Assembly (NCBI GenBank): GCA_900545185.1
Contig: UQYH01000026.1
Coordinates: 1-22,758 of the forward strand
Reading direction: 5' to 3'
DNA from: an uncultured Eubacteriales bacterium
GTDB taxonomy: Bacteria > Bacillota > Clostridia > UBA1381 > UBA9506
DNA length: 22,758 nt
Part shown: positions 1-8,900 of the stretch, in pieces
Position numbering within the stretch: the first letter of the stretch is position 1
Layout of the letters: each line of letters opens with the position of its first letter
Notes under the pieces: model-generated
Databases searched by the model: none
Seen by the model: the letters and a program-made list of their open reading frames with translations, nothing else
Told to the model about the DNA's origin: nothing
Program-made: the position numbers and the translations under genes

Positions 1-1
1 G

Positions 2-1564
2 AAGCGCGGCTTTTATAACGGCGCACGAGAAATTATTGACCCCGAAACAGGGCGCTCTTATTACGCGATTGACCTTTTGGGTCAAGACGCCATAAAAAAT
101 TATTTCACCATGCCGCTGACAACGACAGATGATACACGCTTTTACTTTCGTGACGAAATGTTCCGTATTTATGAGTATAATATGAAAACGGGTATGGTGC
201 AATATATAGACCAGGGTCTCCACCGCATGGAGCACTGTTTTACGACCACACCGCAGAACCATCTATTTTATTTGAATGAAAAACAAGAAATCATTAAAAT
301 GGACTGCGATACATACGAACGGACAAAGGTGGGAGAAATACCGGCGGTGCAGCGCAATTTTAACAAAAGTATGCTGCAGGTTTCGTTTGACGAAAAAAAG
401 CTGACCTTTCAATGGAAGGATAATGCCGGAGACTTTGACAGTTCGGTATATTCGCGCCTGCCTGTTTTAAACCTTGAAACAGGAGAGTGGGATTTGCGCT
501 GGATATACGGCGGTTTTACCCGGGGCTGGGCAGCGCCCAATCATAACTGTATTAACCCGTATTACAACATGCAGTTTTTTGCGCATGAGGGTCAGGACGT
601 TTTGGATCGCGTATGGGTTGTCGATATGGATACGGGAGAGTACAAATGTGTATCGAATCAAAGAGATTATAATCTGGGGACTATTTCCGGTGATTCGGCC
701 GTGCATGAATACTGGTGTTATTGTGGCAAACATATCGGCTGGGTATCCGGCCCGTCGTGGAACGGGCGTCAAAGCACAAGCTGTTCGCAGGGCAATCTTT
801 CTTATGCTAATGCTGACGGCACAAATCGTGTGAATGTGAATGATGATTACGGCTATAACCACTCGTCTATGAGTCCGGATCATCGCTGGATTGTTTCGGA
901 TACACAGCTGCGCGTGGGTGACCGTTTGAATTTGGTTTTGGTTGATACAAAAACAGGAGAGAGCCACCTTTTGGCAAGACCTAAATGCATTGATAATCCC
1001 GGTCATACACATCCGCAGTTTAGCTGGGACGGCACAAAGGTGTTTTTCGGTGTACCCTCGGAGGATTATCAGCACACAAACATCGCCTGGATGGATATTT
1101 CGGACTACACAACACAGCCGCTGCCCGAAGGTGGAGAATACAGCCTTTCGGACACCTGTGATACCTTCGGCTATATGGGCTTTGAGCATTATATCAAACC
1201 CAAAGAGGATGCAGAGGGAGCGTATTATCACATACCAAAGGGAAATAAGCTCTATGTGCAGACGAAAGCAGAGGTCACAGAGGACAGACATGCCGATATT
1301 GTTGTCAGCGTGACGTATTTGGATAAGGGTCAATCTGATTTGAACCTTCACTATATTCAATATGATATTGCCGGTATGGTAGCGCGCCGCAAGTCGTGTA
1401 CGGCTTCGCTGCCGCGGCACAACAGCGGCAAGTGGGTTACCCGGGAAATAGAACTGACAAATGTGGATATGCAGAATCCCTATAAGCTGGGAGCGGATTT
1501 GATGATTTCGGGTCAGCTCTCTGCGGCAGATGTCCGATCGGTTCGTGTCCGTGTGGCAGAGTAA
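2..1564 (+). CDS. PL22-type (oligogalacturonate lyase-like) beta-propeller protein, 5' end missing
   Basis: The reading frame is open from the left edge (codons start at base 2) to the TAA at 1562-1564, so about 520 C-terminal codons are visible and the true start lies outside the window. The protein consists of TolB/WD-like propeller blades with repeated sheet-turn patterns (for example NHLFYLN, then EIIKMDC). Three histidine motifs typical of the PL22 oligogalacturonate lyase family are present: FAHEG followed by RVW (His codon at 584), HEYW (704) and GHTHPQFSWDG (1004 and 1010). In characterised PL22 enzymes such histidines bind the catalytic metal for beta-elimination of unsaturated oligogalacturonides. 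The residue three before the HxH pair is Asn, where I recall Gln in characterised enzymes. A C-terminal beta domain of about 130 residues follows the propeller. It is paralogous over its whole visible length to the C-terminus of the protein at 5988-10208. That paralog is a large secreted protein, so this one probably also has Ig-like or jelly-roll domains upstream. The substrate is inferred, not shown. Confidence 0.72.
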   Translation, partial: KRGFYNGAREIIDPETGRSYYAIDLLGQDAIKNYFTMPLTTTDDTRFYFRDEMFRIYEYNMKTGMVQYIDQGLHRMEHCFTTTPQNHLFYLNEKQEIIKMDCDTYERTKVGEIPAVQRNFNKSMLQVSFDEKKLTFQWKDNAGDFDSSVYSRLPVLNLETGEWDLRWIYGGFTRGWAAPNHNCINPYYNMQFFAHEGQDVLDRVWVVDMDTGEYKCVSNQRDYNLGTISGDSAVHEYWCYCGKHIGWVSGPSWNGRQSTSCSQGNLSYANADGTNRVNVNDDYGYNHSSMSPDHRWIVSDTQLRVGDRLNLVLVDTKTGESHLLARPKCIDNPGHTHPQFSWDGTKVFFGVPSEDYQHTNIAWMDISDYTTQPLPEGGEYSLSDTCDTFGYMGFEHYIKPKEDAEGAYYHIPKGNKLYVQTKAEVTEDRHADIVVSVTYLDKGQSDLNLHYIQYDIAGMVARRKSCTASLPRHNSGKWVTREIELTNVDMQNPYKLGADLMISGQLSAADVRSVRVRVAE

Positions 1565-1576
1565 CAGGAGGGTTTT

Positions 1577-3256
1577 ATGAAAAGAAAAATTTTATTATTA
1601 TGCGTCATTTGCGGGTTATGCCTGTCACTTTTCGTGCCGGCTTGGGCAGAGGAGAGCTTTACCGTAATGCCGAAGGTCGATTTTGATAAGGGAAAGCTTA
1701 CGGTAACCATACAAAGTCCGGCACGGTACAGCCAAAATATTTTGGTGACGCTTTATCCGCGGGGGACGGTTATAACAGATCCGACACAATATATCCGTAT
1801 GGGTGATTGCTATGCCGACAGCGAGGGTACGGCACAGATTGTTTTCTCTCTCAGCACGGGTGTAGCGAGCGGATATTACACCGTTTCGGCCAGCGGCGGC
1901 GGTTATTTGGCAGATATATGCCACAATACAGCCAATGTATATTTTGAAACGACAGAGGATCTAAACAAGCTGACCTTGCCGGCGGTCAGCACTGCAACAG
2001 GCGATGCGCTGGATGAACAGCTGGTAAAGCTGGAAACCTACTTCGGCGTGGATTTGGGTGCGTTTCACAAAACAGATAAAGAGGCGTTTTTACGCTATTT
2101 TCAAGCCGTAAGACAAAACGATTACAATAATATGCTGGACACGATGGATAAGGTGCAGAGCACGGCAGACAGGGCAAACCTGATTTTAACAACACTTGCG
2201 GCCAAAACGCAATCCGATATAGAATCATTGTATGAGTCAAACAGCGGGGCGCTGCAATTTGATTTGCATGATGAGGACTATACGCAAAATAAAAATGAGA
2301 TATATCGGCTATACCTTGGACTGGTTCAAGGGACAAAGGCAGAGATTGCCAATATGAGCGATCTGCGGTTGTTATTTCGGCAGGCCATGGGTATGGCGGT
2401 CATTAACGTAAAAAATGCCGAAACCGTTACCGATACCATCGAAAAATATGCTGCGGTGTTTGACATTCCGAAGGAGGCTTATAAAAGCCTTTGCCAAAAG
2501 CATGGTGCCGTTACGGTAAACAAAGACTTTATCGGGCGTAATTTTACGGTGCCGGCATCGGTATTGGCAGCCTATCAAAGCGCTGTCGAGTCGCTTAACG
2601 AAGCAAAGGACAGCAGCTTAAAGCCCTCGGGCGGAGGGGGGAAAGGCAGCGGCGGCAGCGGAAGCTTTAAAACAACTACGAGCGGCAAGGAAGAACCGAT
2701 CAAGCCGCAAACGGAAGTGTTTTCGGATGTATCCCCCGACCACTGGGCGTATGAGTCTATTCGGATGCTGCATCAAATCGGCGTGATAAACGGGTTTGCA
2801 GACGGCAGCTTTCATCCCGATGAAGCCGTAACAAGAGAGCAGTTTGTTAAAATGCTGGCACAGAGTCTTTCTTTGCCGAAGGTGACAGAAAAGGTTGAAT
2901 TTGCGGATGTACCGTCAGAACATTGGGCGGCAGACAGCATTGCTGCGGCAGTTTCGGCAAAGCTGGTCAGAGGCATCAGTCAGACAGAGTTTGGCCTCGG
3001 CGCCATGCTGACGCGCCAGGATGCGGCCGTTTTGACCGAACGTGCGGCAGCGTATTTAGGCCGTACATATACGACAGAGGCATCGGTCGAATATGCCGAC
3101 CTGGCTCAGATTGCCGATTATGCTCAAGAGAGTGTAGCAAAGCTTTCCGCAAGCGGCATTATCGGCGGTATGGATGATGGCTGCTTTGCGCCGCAACTGG
3201 CACTGACACGGGCACAGACGGCAAAACTGCTGTTTGGCTTGTTAACCATACGATAG
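1577..3256 (+). CDS. Secreted S-layer homology (SLH) protein, three C-terminal SLH repeats
   Basis: 559 residues, starting at an ATG 12 bases after the preceding stop, with AGGAGG at 1566-1571. A signal peptide (MKRK, hydrophobic core, cut near AWA-EE at residues 24-26) sends it out of the cell. Residues about 27-120 look like a beta-sandwich or Ig-like domain, and residues about 125-345 are mostly helical. A Gly/Ser-rich linker (about 348-372) leads to three SLH repeats at about 381-430, 443-495 and 503-558. Each SLH has the aromatic/DHWA-type opening and a TRAE-equivalent motif (TREQ, TRQD, TRAQ). SLH triplets bind secondary cell-wall polysaccharide non-covalently, so this protein should sit on the cell surface. 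No catalytic motif is visible. Its place between two PL22-like genes suggests a wall-anchored accessory protein of the degradation machinery, perhaps binding substrate or enzymes. The anchoring is well supported; the role of the N-terminal part is not known. Confidence 0.85.
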   Translation: MKRKILLLCVICGLCLSLFVPAWAEESFTVMPKVDFDKGKLTVTIQSPARYSQNILVTLYPRGTVITDPTQYIRMGDCYADSEGTAQIVFSLSTGVASGYYTVSASGGGYLADICHNTANVYFETTEDLNKLTLPAVSTATGDALDEQLVKLETYFGVDLGAFHKTDKEAFLRYFQAVRQNDYNNMLDTMDKVQSTADRANLILTTLAAKTQSDIESLYESNSGALQFDLHDEDYTQNKNEIYRLYLGLVQGTKAEIANMSDLRLLFRQAMGMAVINVKNAETVTDTIEKYAAVFDIPKEAYKSLCQKHGAVTVNKDFIGRNFTVPASVLAAYQSAVESLNEAKDSSLKPSGGGGKGSGGSGSFKTTTSGKEEPIKPQTEVFSDVSPDHWAYESIRMLHQIGVINGFADGSFHPDEAVTREQFVKMLAQSLSLPKVTEKVEFADVPSEHWAADSIAAAVSAKLVRGISQTEFGLGAMLTRQDAAVLTERAAAYLGRTYTTEASVEYADLAQIADYAQESVAKLSASGIIGGMDDGCFAPQLALTRAQTAKLLFGLLTIR

Positions 3257-3268
3257 GGAGGGCCGACC

Positions 3269-5980
3269 ATGAACGGACTAACAAACATAAAACGTATTAC
3301 AGCGCTGTGCGTGATTGCCATTATGCTGCTTATCCCCTGTGTTTATGCGGAAAACGAAACGACAGACGCAGCCGCCGATATGTACGGTGCACGGGTGGAA
3401 AAGCTGACAGCACTCGGCTTGTGGCCGTTTGAAGAAAAAGAGGCCGCAGCCGCCGTAAATCGCGGTGAATTTGCGCAGCTGACGGCTGCCCTGCTGCATA
3501 TGAGCGAAGCAGAGGCACCTCACTGCAGCTTTGCGGATGTGCCGGAGGGGGTGTCATACTATCATGCGGTATCTGTCGTTAAGGCGCTCGGCATTATAAA
3601 CGGGCAAAATGAATATCAATTTGCTCCGGAGCGTGCGATTACCGTACCGGAAGCTGTTAAAACCGTGCTGTGTGCTTTGGGTTACGGGGCACGGGCAGAA
3701 AAAGCAGGCGGTTATCCCAATGGGTATGCATCGGTTGCGGCAGCCCTGAAATTTGCCTATCGACAAGGCGATTTAACATGGCAGGAGGCGGCCGCACTGG
3801 CAGAGCGTGCCTGTGAAGTGTATGTTATGCGTGTTATCAGCCTGGCAGAACCCGAAGGGCGCATTTTATACAGTACAGAAAGTAAAGAAACAATCCTGAG
3901 CGTATATCATGATGTGACCTGTGCCGAGGGCAATGTAACCGATAACGGACTGAGCACACTTGACGGTGCGAGTGATTTAATGAAAAACCATGTCAAAATC
4001 GGCGGTAAGGTTTTTGCGTATGAAAAAGATGATATTCGCAAGGCGCTCGGCTCAACCGTAACGGTTTATTATCAAACAAACGACAGCACATCGGCGCTTT
4101 TATGGTGGGAATATACCAATGCGGCCGAACCTCTTGCGCTGAGCTATTCGGATTTGAATACCGAATCGTCTGATTTTACCAAGACACAGGTGGTATACCT
4201 CGAAGCAGAGCACACAAAAAAAGCCAAGGTCAGTCCGCGTGCCGTGCTGGTATATAACGAGATTGCCTATCCGGCTTTTACGGTAGCGGATATGAAGCTG
4301 GATAACGGATTCTTAACACTCACCGACGGTGACGGTGACGGCATTTATGATATGATATTTGTGGAGGATTATAAAAGCTTTCGCATTGAATCTAAGGCAT
4401 CGGACGGTCTGGAGATTTGCGACGCGTTTGGACAAAGCTATCGTTTAAACAGTTATCAAACGGTCGAAATTTTGAATGAATACGGCCGGGCAACCACGGC
4501 GGCGGCCTTTGAACTGAATCAGGTAGTTTCTGTTTTTGAAAGCAAAGGGCAGGAATATCTTAAAATTCGCATATCGGTTGATAAAACGACGAATGTTTTT
4601 AAACAGACAGATACGGAACATAACCGAAACCGATATACAATCGGTGAAAAAACCTTCAGCGCTTCGGCCTATTTGCAGCAGCAAATTACAAACGGACATT
4701 ATCACCTGCCGGAGCTTATCCCCGGCGAAAATTATCGCGCATATTTGGATTTTAACGGTGATATTGCCGCATTTGATGCAATGGGTGCCATTGAATCCTA
4801 TGCTTATTTTTTGGCGGCTAAACGCACAGGCGGCGGTCTGGATGACCGTGTTAGCGTAAAGCTTGTGCTGGAGGATGCACAGACGGCCGTTCTGCCTGCC
4901 GCGAAGAAGCTGACCATTAACGATGCGGCAGCCAAGGCAGCCGATATTTTATTGCTCACCGAGCTGAAAAACGGAAGCGATTGGCAGCCGCAGCTGATTA
5001 AAATCAAAACCAATGTTAAAGGAGAAATTAAATCTCTTGAAACCGCATCGCGAAAAAGCACAACGGATGTTTTTAACAGTGTCGGGTTCGACCCCTACCG
5101 TTTTTCGCTTGTTTATGATGAAACGAACACCTATTATTACACCAACGGCCGCAATATGGTCGGCACAAGCGGTAAACAGTATACCTTGGGTGATAACACG
5201 GTTATGTTTTATATTCCGCCCGATGGTGACCCGGCCTATATAAAAACCTACCGTGGCATAAAGGAAACGTTTTTGCCTGCGCGCAGTCAGTTAAAGGGCT
5301 ATGATGCGGACAGCAGCTACATGCTCGGGGCGCTTGTGTTTACCGATATTCCCGATACCGCCGATACGGATAACATGGAATATGCCTCATATCTTTATAT
5401 TGTGAAGCATGTCGGTACGGTTGCCGATGCAGACGGTACACAGCTTAAGCAGCTGACAGCTTATTCTCACAGTATAGAATGGAAAATGGTCGAATATATG
5501 CCCGGCATTATCGGCGATGATATTAAAGAGGGCGATATTCTCCGTTTGGCTGTGAATGCCGATGACAAGGTAAAGCGCTGCACAAAAATCATCTCAACCG
5601 AAGGCGGTCGCCCCGCGCCGGGTGCCTTTAATCTAAACGACTTAACACGCAGCCGCAGCGCATATAACGGCAGCACAAGCGTAGCCTGGGGATACCCCTG
5701 CGGTGTCAGCCCGTATTCGCTCACGCTTTCAACGGATGAAGAGGGCGGTTCTATTATTCATGTGCCGTTTTACAGCTCTATGACAACATACATCACGTAT
5801 CATGCCGAGCGTAAAACCTGCAGTGCCTCAACCTATAACGGGTATAAGGACATTCCGGTTACGGCAACTTTAAACAGTACAACGGGTAAATTTGACATTG
5901 CCGATAAAAATGTGATGGTGCTTGCGACCACAAACAGTTCGGGAGCCTATGACGTGATTATCATACGTTTTGGAGAGTGA
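3269..5980 (+). CDS. Large secreted protein with N-terminal SLH-like repeats
   Basis: 903 residues, with an ATG 12 bases after the upstream stop and GGGAGG just ahead. The signal peptide ends near VYA-EN (about residue 27). Residues about 38-80 and 85-140 are SLH repeats: the first carries NRGEF in the TRAE position, and the second opens with FADVPEGVSYYHA and continues with GIINGQNEYQFAPE. A third, eroded repeat covers about 145-195. The remaining 700 residues are beta-rich and contain no enzyme motif I recognise. A calcium-loop-like motif, TDGDGDGIYD (Asp353, 355, 357, 361), lies mid-protein. SLH repeats are at the N-terminus here, the reverse of the protein upstream. The gene overlaps nothing and is followed 7 bases later by the next start, which fits one operon. 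It is probably a surface-attached structural or binding protein of the polysaccharide locus. Gene family beyond SLH: not recognised. Confidence 0.82.
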   Translation: MNGLTNIKRITALCVIAIMLLIPCVYAENETTDAAADMYGARVEKLTALGLWPFEEKEAAAAVNRGEFAQLTAALLHMSEAEAPHCSFADVPEGVSYYHAVSVVKALGIINGQNEYQFAPERAITVPEAVKTVLCALGYGARAEKAGGYPNGYASVAAALKFAYRQGDLTWQEAAALAERACEVYVMRVISLAEPEGRILYSTESKETILSVYHDVTCAEGNVTDNGLSTLDGASDLMKNHVKIGGKVFAYEKDDIRKALGSTVTVYYQTNDSTSALLWWEYTNAAEPLALSYSDLNTESSDFTKTQVVYLEAEHTKKAKVSPRAVLVYNEIAYPAFTVADMKLDNGFLTLTDGDGDGIYDMIFVEDYKSFRIESKASDGLEICDAFGQSYRLNSYQTVEILNEYGRATTAAAFELNQVVSVFESKGQEYLKIRISVDKTTNVFKQTDTEHNRNRYTIGEKTFSASAYLQQQITNGHYHLPELIPGENYRAYLDFNGDIAAFDAMGAIESYAYFLAAKRTGGGLDDRVSVKLVLEDAQTAVLPAAKKLTINDAAAKAADILLLTELKNGSDWQPQLIKIKTNVKGEIKSLETASRKSTTDVFNSVGFDPYRFSLVYDETNTYYYTNGRNMVGTSGKQYTLGDNTVMFYIPPDGDPAYIKTYRGIKETFLPARSQLKGYDADSSYMLGALVFTDIPDTADTDNMEYASYLYIVKHVGTVADADGTQLKQLTAYSHSIEWKMVEYMPGIIGDDIKEGDILRLAVNADDKVKRCTKIISTEGGRPAPGAFNLNDLTRSRSAYNGSTSVAWGYPCGVSPYSLTLSTDEEGGSIIHVPFYSSMTTYITYHAERKTCSASTYNGYKDIPVTATLNSTTGKFDIADKNVMVLATTNSSGAYDVIIIRFGE
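5972..5977 (+). promoter_or_regulatory. Ribosome binding site that decides the start of the 5988 gene
   Basis: GGAGAG lies 10 bases before the ATG at 5988, inside the last codons of the upstream gene. An in-frame TTG at 5970 would extend the protein by six residues, but it has no comparable site and would put charged residues ahead of a normal signal peptide (MLRKICKG). The ATG is therefore preferred. Confidence 0.6.
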
Positions 5981-5987
5981 TTGCGCT

Positions 5988-8900
5988 ATGCTGAGAAAGA
6001 TATGTAAGGGTGTTGCCGTTTTTCTTTGCTGCCTGCAGCTCTGGGTCATTGTACCCGTTCATGCAGAAAACAGTCTTGCCGATTTTTTAGAGGGCATAAC
6101 GGCAGAACGCTTTACACAGCATGAATCACCGATGGCTGTTACCCGCGATTTAATGCTTGACCTGACGGATTTGCCGGAGGGAGCGGAAGCGGAGTTTGTG
6201 AGCGGAGATACCTCTGTTTTGACCATCAGCGGTGATGTGGGTGCAATAACGCGCGATGCATATGCGGCGCGCAATGTCGTATTGACCTTGCGGCTGCAAA
6301 AAAACGGCACCGTATTGACAAAAGACTTTGTATATACGGTGCTCAGTGCATCCACGCACGTATACGCATCCGAAAGCTTTTACTATCCGTCTTACGCAAA
6401 TCATCTGGTGACGGACGTACAACCGATTGCTAATTCTGTAACGGCGGCCGCCGTACCATCTTCTGTTTACGGCAGCGGATGGATGAGCGCCTATCCGACA
6501 GAACTTACGGGTGAGAGCATCAATGCACAGCGTTTTAAGACGGTTTTAAAAGAAGAAAACGGTGCATACGGCTTGTATTCATATCGCAGCCTGGCTTTAG
6601 AGGAATATAACTATACGCGTTATTTGTTTGGTGACAAGCCAACCGGTAAAACCATGCTTTCGATGCGGCTGAAATGTAACGAAACAGAGCCGCAGCAGAT
6701 TTATCTGTTTCAGCTTTGGGCAAATTATTTGCAGGCGGACGGTTCGCTTAAACGTGCCCGTCCCGTAGAGATACAGCTGCATCGCCGCCAAAATGACGGC
6801 TGGATTTTGGGTAACGGCGAAAATATGGAGGACAGAAGCGTACCGGAGGGCGATACCTGGTTTACGCTGGGCTTGCAGCTGGATTTGGAAAAACAGCTGT
6901 TTAACGTATATCTTGACGGTGTGAAGCTTAACGAGGCGGCCATTTCATTTTACGAAAAGGGCGCTGCTGACCGCACGAATTGTATGGAAATTAATGACTT
7001 TCAGTTTAACTCTTATCGAAAATACGGCGGCGGCGCTCTCTGGCTGGATGATTTTGTGGTGATGAGCGATAACAGCGAAACGGAGAAAAACCAATATAAG
7101 CTGCATTTGGCAGATGCCCTGGAGTTTTCGGCTGTGGCACGGTCTGCAAGCGGGCAACCGATAGATGCGGATCATATATCGGAGAATTTTTCTGTTTCTG
7201 TGCAGAATAACGAGGCTCTTTCGGCCTTTTGTGCGGCACACAATCTATCCGTTGGCTGGGAAAGCGGTAACGAGGGGGTTATTTCGTTTTCGCAGGGGGC
7301 GGCAACGGTAACACGAGGTGCGCTGACACAAGCCGTCAAGGTAACGGCTTGTATTGAACAAAACAGCGATGCGGATTATGTAAAAAAAGATTTTTTACTG
7401 ACGGTTCCCTGTGCCGACGGTGCCGAAGGGGTTGATGCGGCTTATCGGGCGTTGCGCGAAGAAGCGCTGACAACCGAAACGGCAGACGGTATCAGCCGAA
7501 ATCTTACCCTTCCTTTGTATGAAGACGCTTCGGTCAGCTGGACAAGCAGCAGACCGGAGGTGTTGACGGAGAACGGTACGGTTTTACGCGGTGCATCAGA
7601 TTGTGATGTGGATTTGACAGCGCATATAACGAGCGCGGATGGACAATATTCTGTGCAGAAAACATTGCATTTCACTGTGCTTTCGGCCGATACGTTTGTA
7701 TATGCGGCCGAGAATTTTTATCATCCTGCGGCCTTGGGACAAGAATTGAGCCATACCTCCCTAAACGGTTGGCGCAATGTATATACGGCGGCATCGCCGC
7801 GGCTTTATAATACCGTGCAGCAGGAAACGGACGGTAATTATGTTATGCGTACCGACCGTGAAGAAGCCAATCTATATGATTATAATTTTTGTAATTTTCA
7901 TTTTAAAAAAGCGCCTGAGCATCAGGGCAGCGTCTACTTTAAATTTCGTGTAGAACACAGCGCCGTACCGCAGATTTATATTTTGCAGTTAAGCGGCAAG
8001 TACCGCGATGCAGGCGGTGCGCTGCACGATGCGCAAATTGCTGAAATCCAGTTGCATTATCAGGGCAGCGGCGGACGCATACAGGCTATGATAGGTACCC
8101 ATAAGCCGTCGCCGACACTGTTACATGCACCGCCGCAGACGCATGAGTGGCACACGGCGCAGTTTACGGTAGACAATCATTTGCAAACCTATGATTTTTA
8201 TTTGGACGGTCAAAAGCTGAATCGTCAGCCGCTTTCATATTATACAGCAAATGAAGATGTGGATTTTGCATATCTCAGCGACTTTAGCTATAACACCTAT
8301 CGTGCATACGGCGGCGGCTGCATTATGATTGATGATGTGTGCGTTACGGGCAGACAGGGTACAACCCTGGCATGTCATTTATATGATGGGGGGACAATCA
8401 AAGCAAGGGACGCAGGCGAAATTGTTTCCGGCAGCATGAAAGCGAAGGTGCTTTTATATAACGGTCGGGATCAAGCAGTCAGCGGAACGGTTTTTTTGGC
8501 AGCGTATCAAAATGACCGGTTGCTTTATGTTAAACGCAGAGAGGCTGAGCTTGCGGCGCGCGCTTCGGCGCAGGAGGTAACCTTTTCCGAGCTTAGCTTT
8601 CCATATGCCGACGGGACAGAAGTGAAAGCTTTTTTTGAAGAAGCAAGCACTCTTAGCCCTCATGCAAGCAAGGCTGTATGCGGCAATCGGCTGGAAAAGC
8701 TGCAGGCCGAGGCAATCACGGATGCGGATACCGGGCGCAGCTATCAGATGATTCGTTTGTTTGGCTCAAATAGTGTACGCGGCTATTTCACCATGCAGGG
8801 CTGGTCGGCCAACAGCGAAAAGTTCTATTTTTGGGATGAAGATTTTAATATTTACGAGTTTGATACGGCGGCAGACCGCGGACGATTTATTGACCGTGCG

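Noticed and set aside
467..1420. Long open frame on the - strand (317 codons)
   Set aside because: It lies antisense to the conserved propeller gene. Its residues are rich in Cys, Arg, His and Ile without domain character, and there is no ribosome binding site. It is a reading-frame shadow.
4322..4351. Dockerin (cellulosome) interpretation of the DGDGDG motif
   Set aside because: A dockerin needs two calcium-loop segments with their helices within about 70 residues. Only one loop is present and no cohesin-like domain is recognised in the window.
5970..5987. Upstream TTG start for the 1406-residue protein
   Set aside because: It would overlap the upstream gene and place six residues, including charged ones, before a normal signal peptide. 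The ATG at 5988 has a well-placed GGAGAG.
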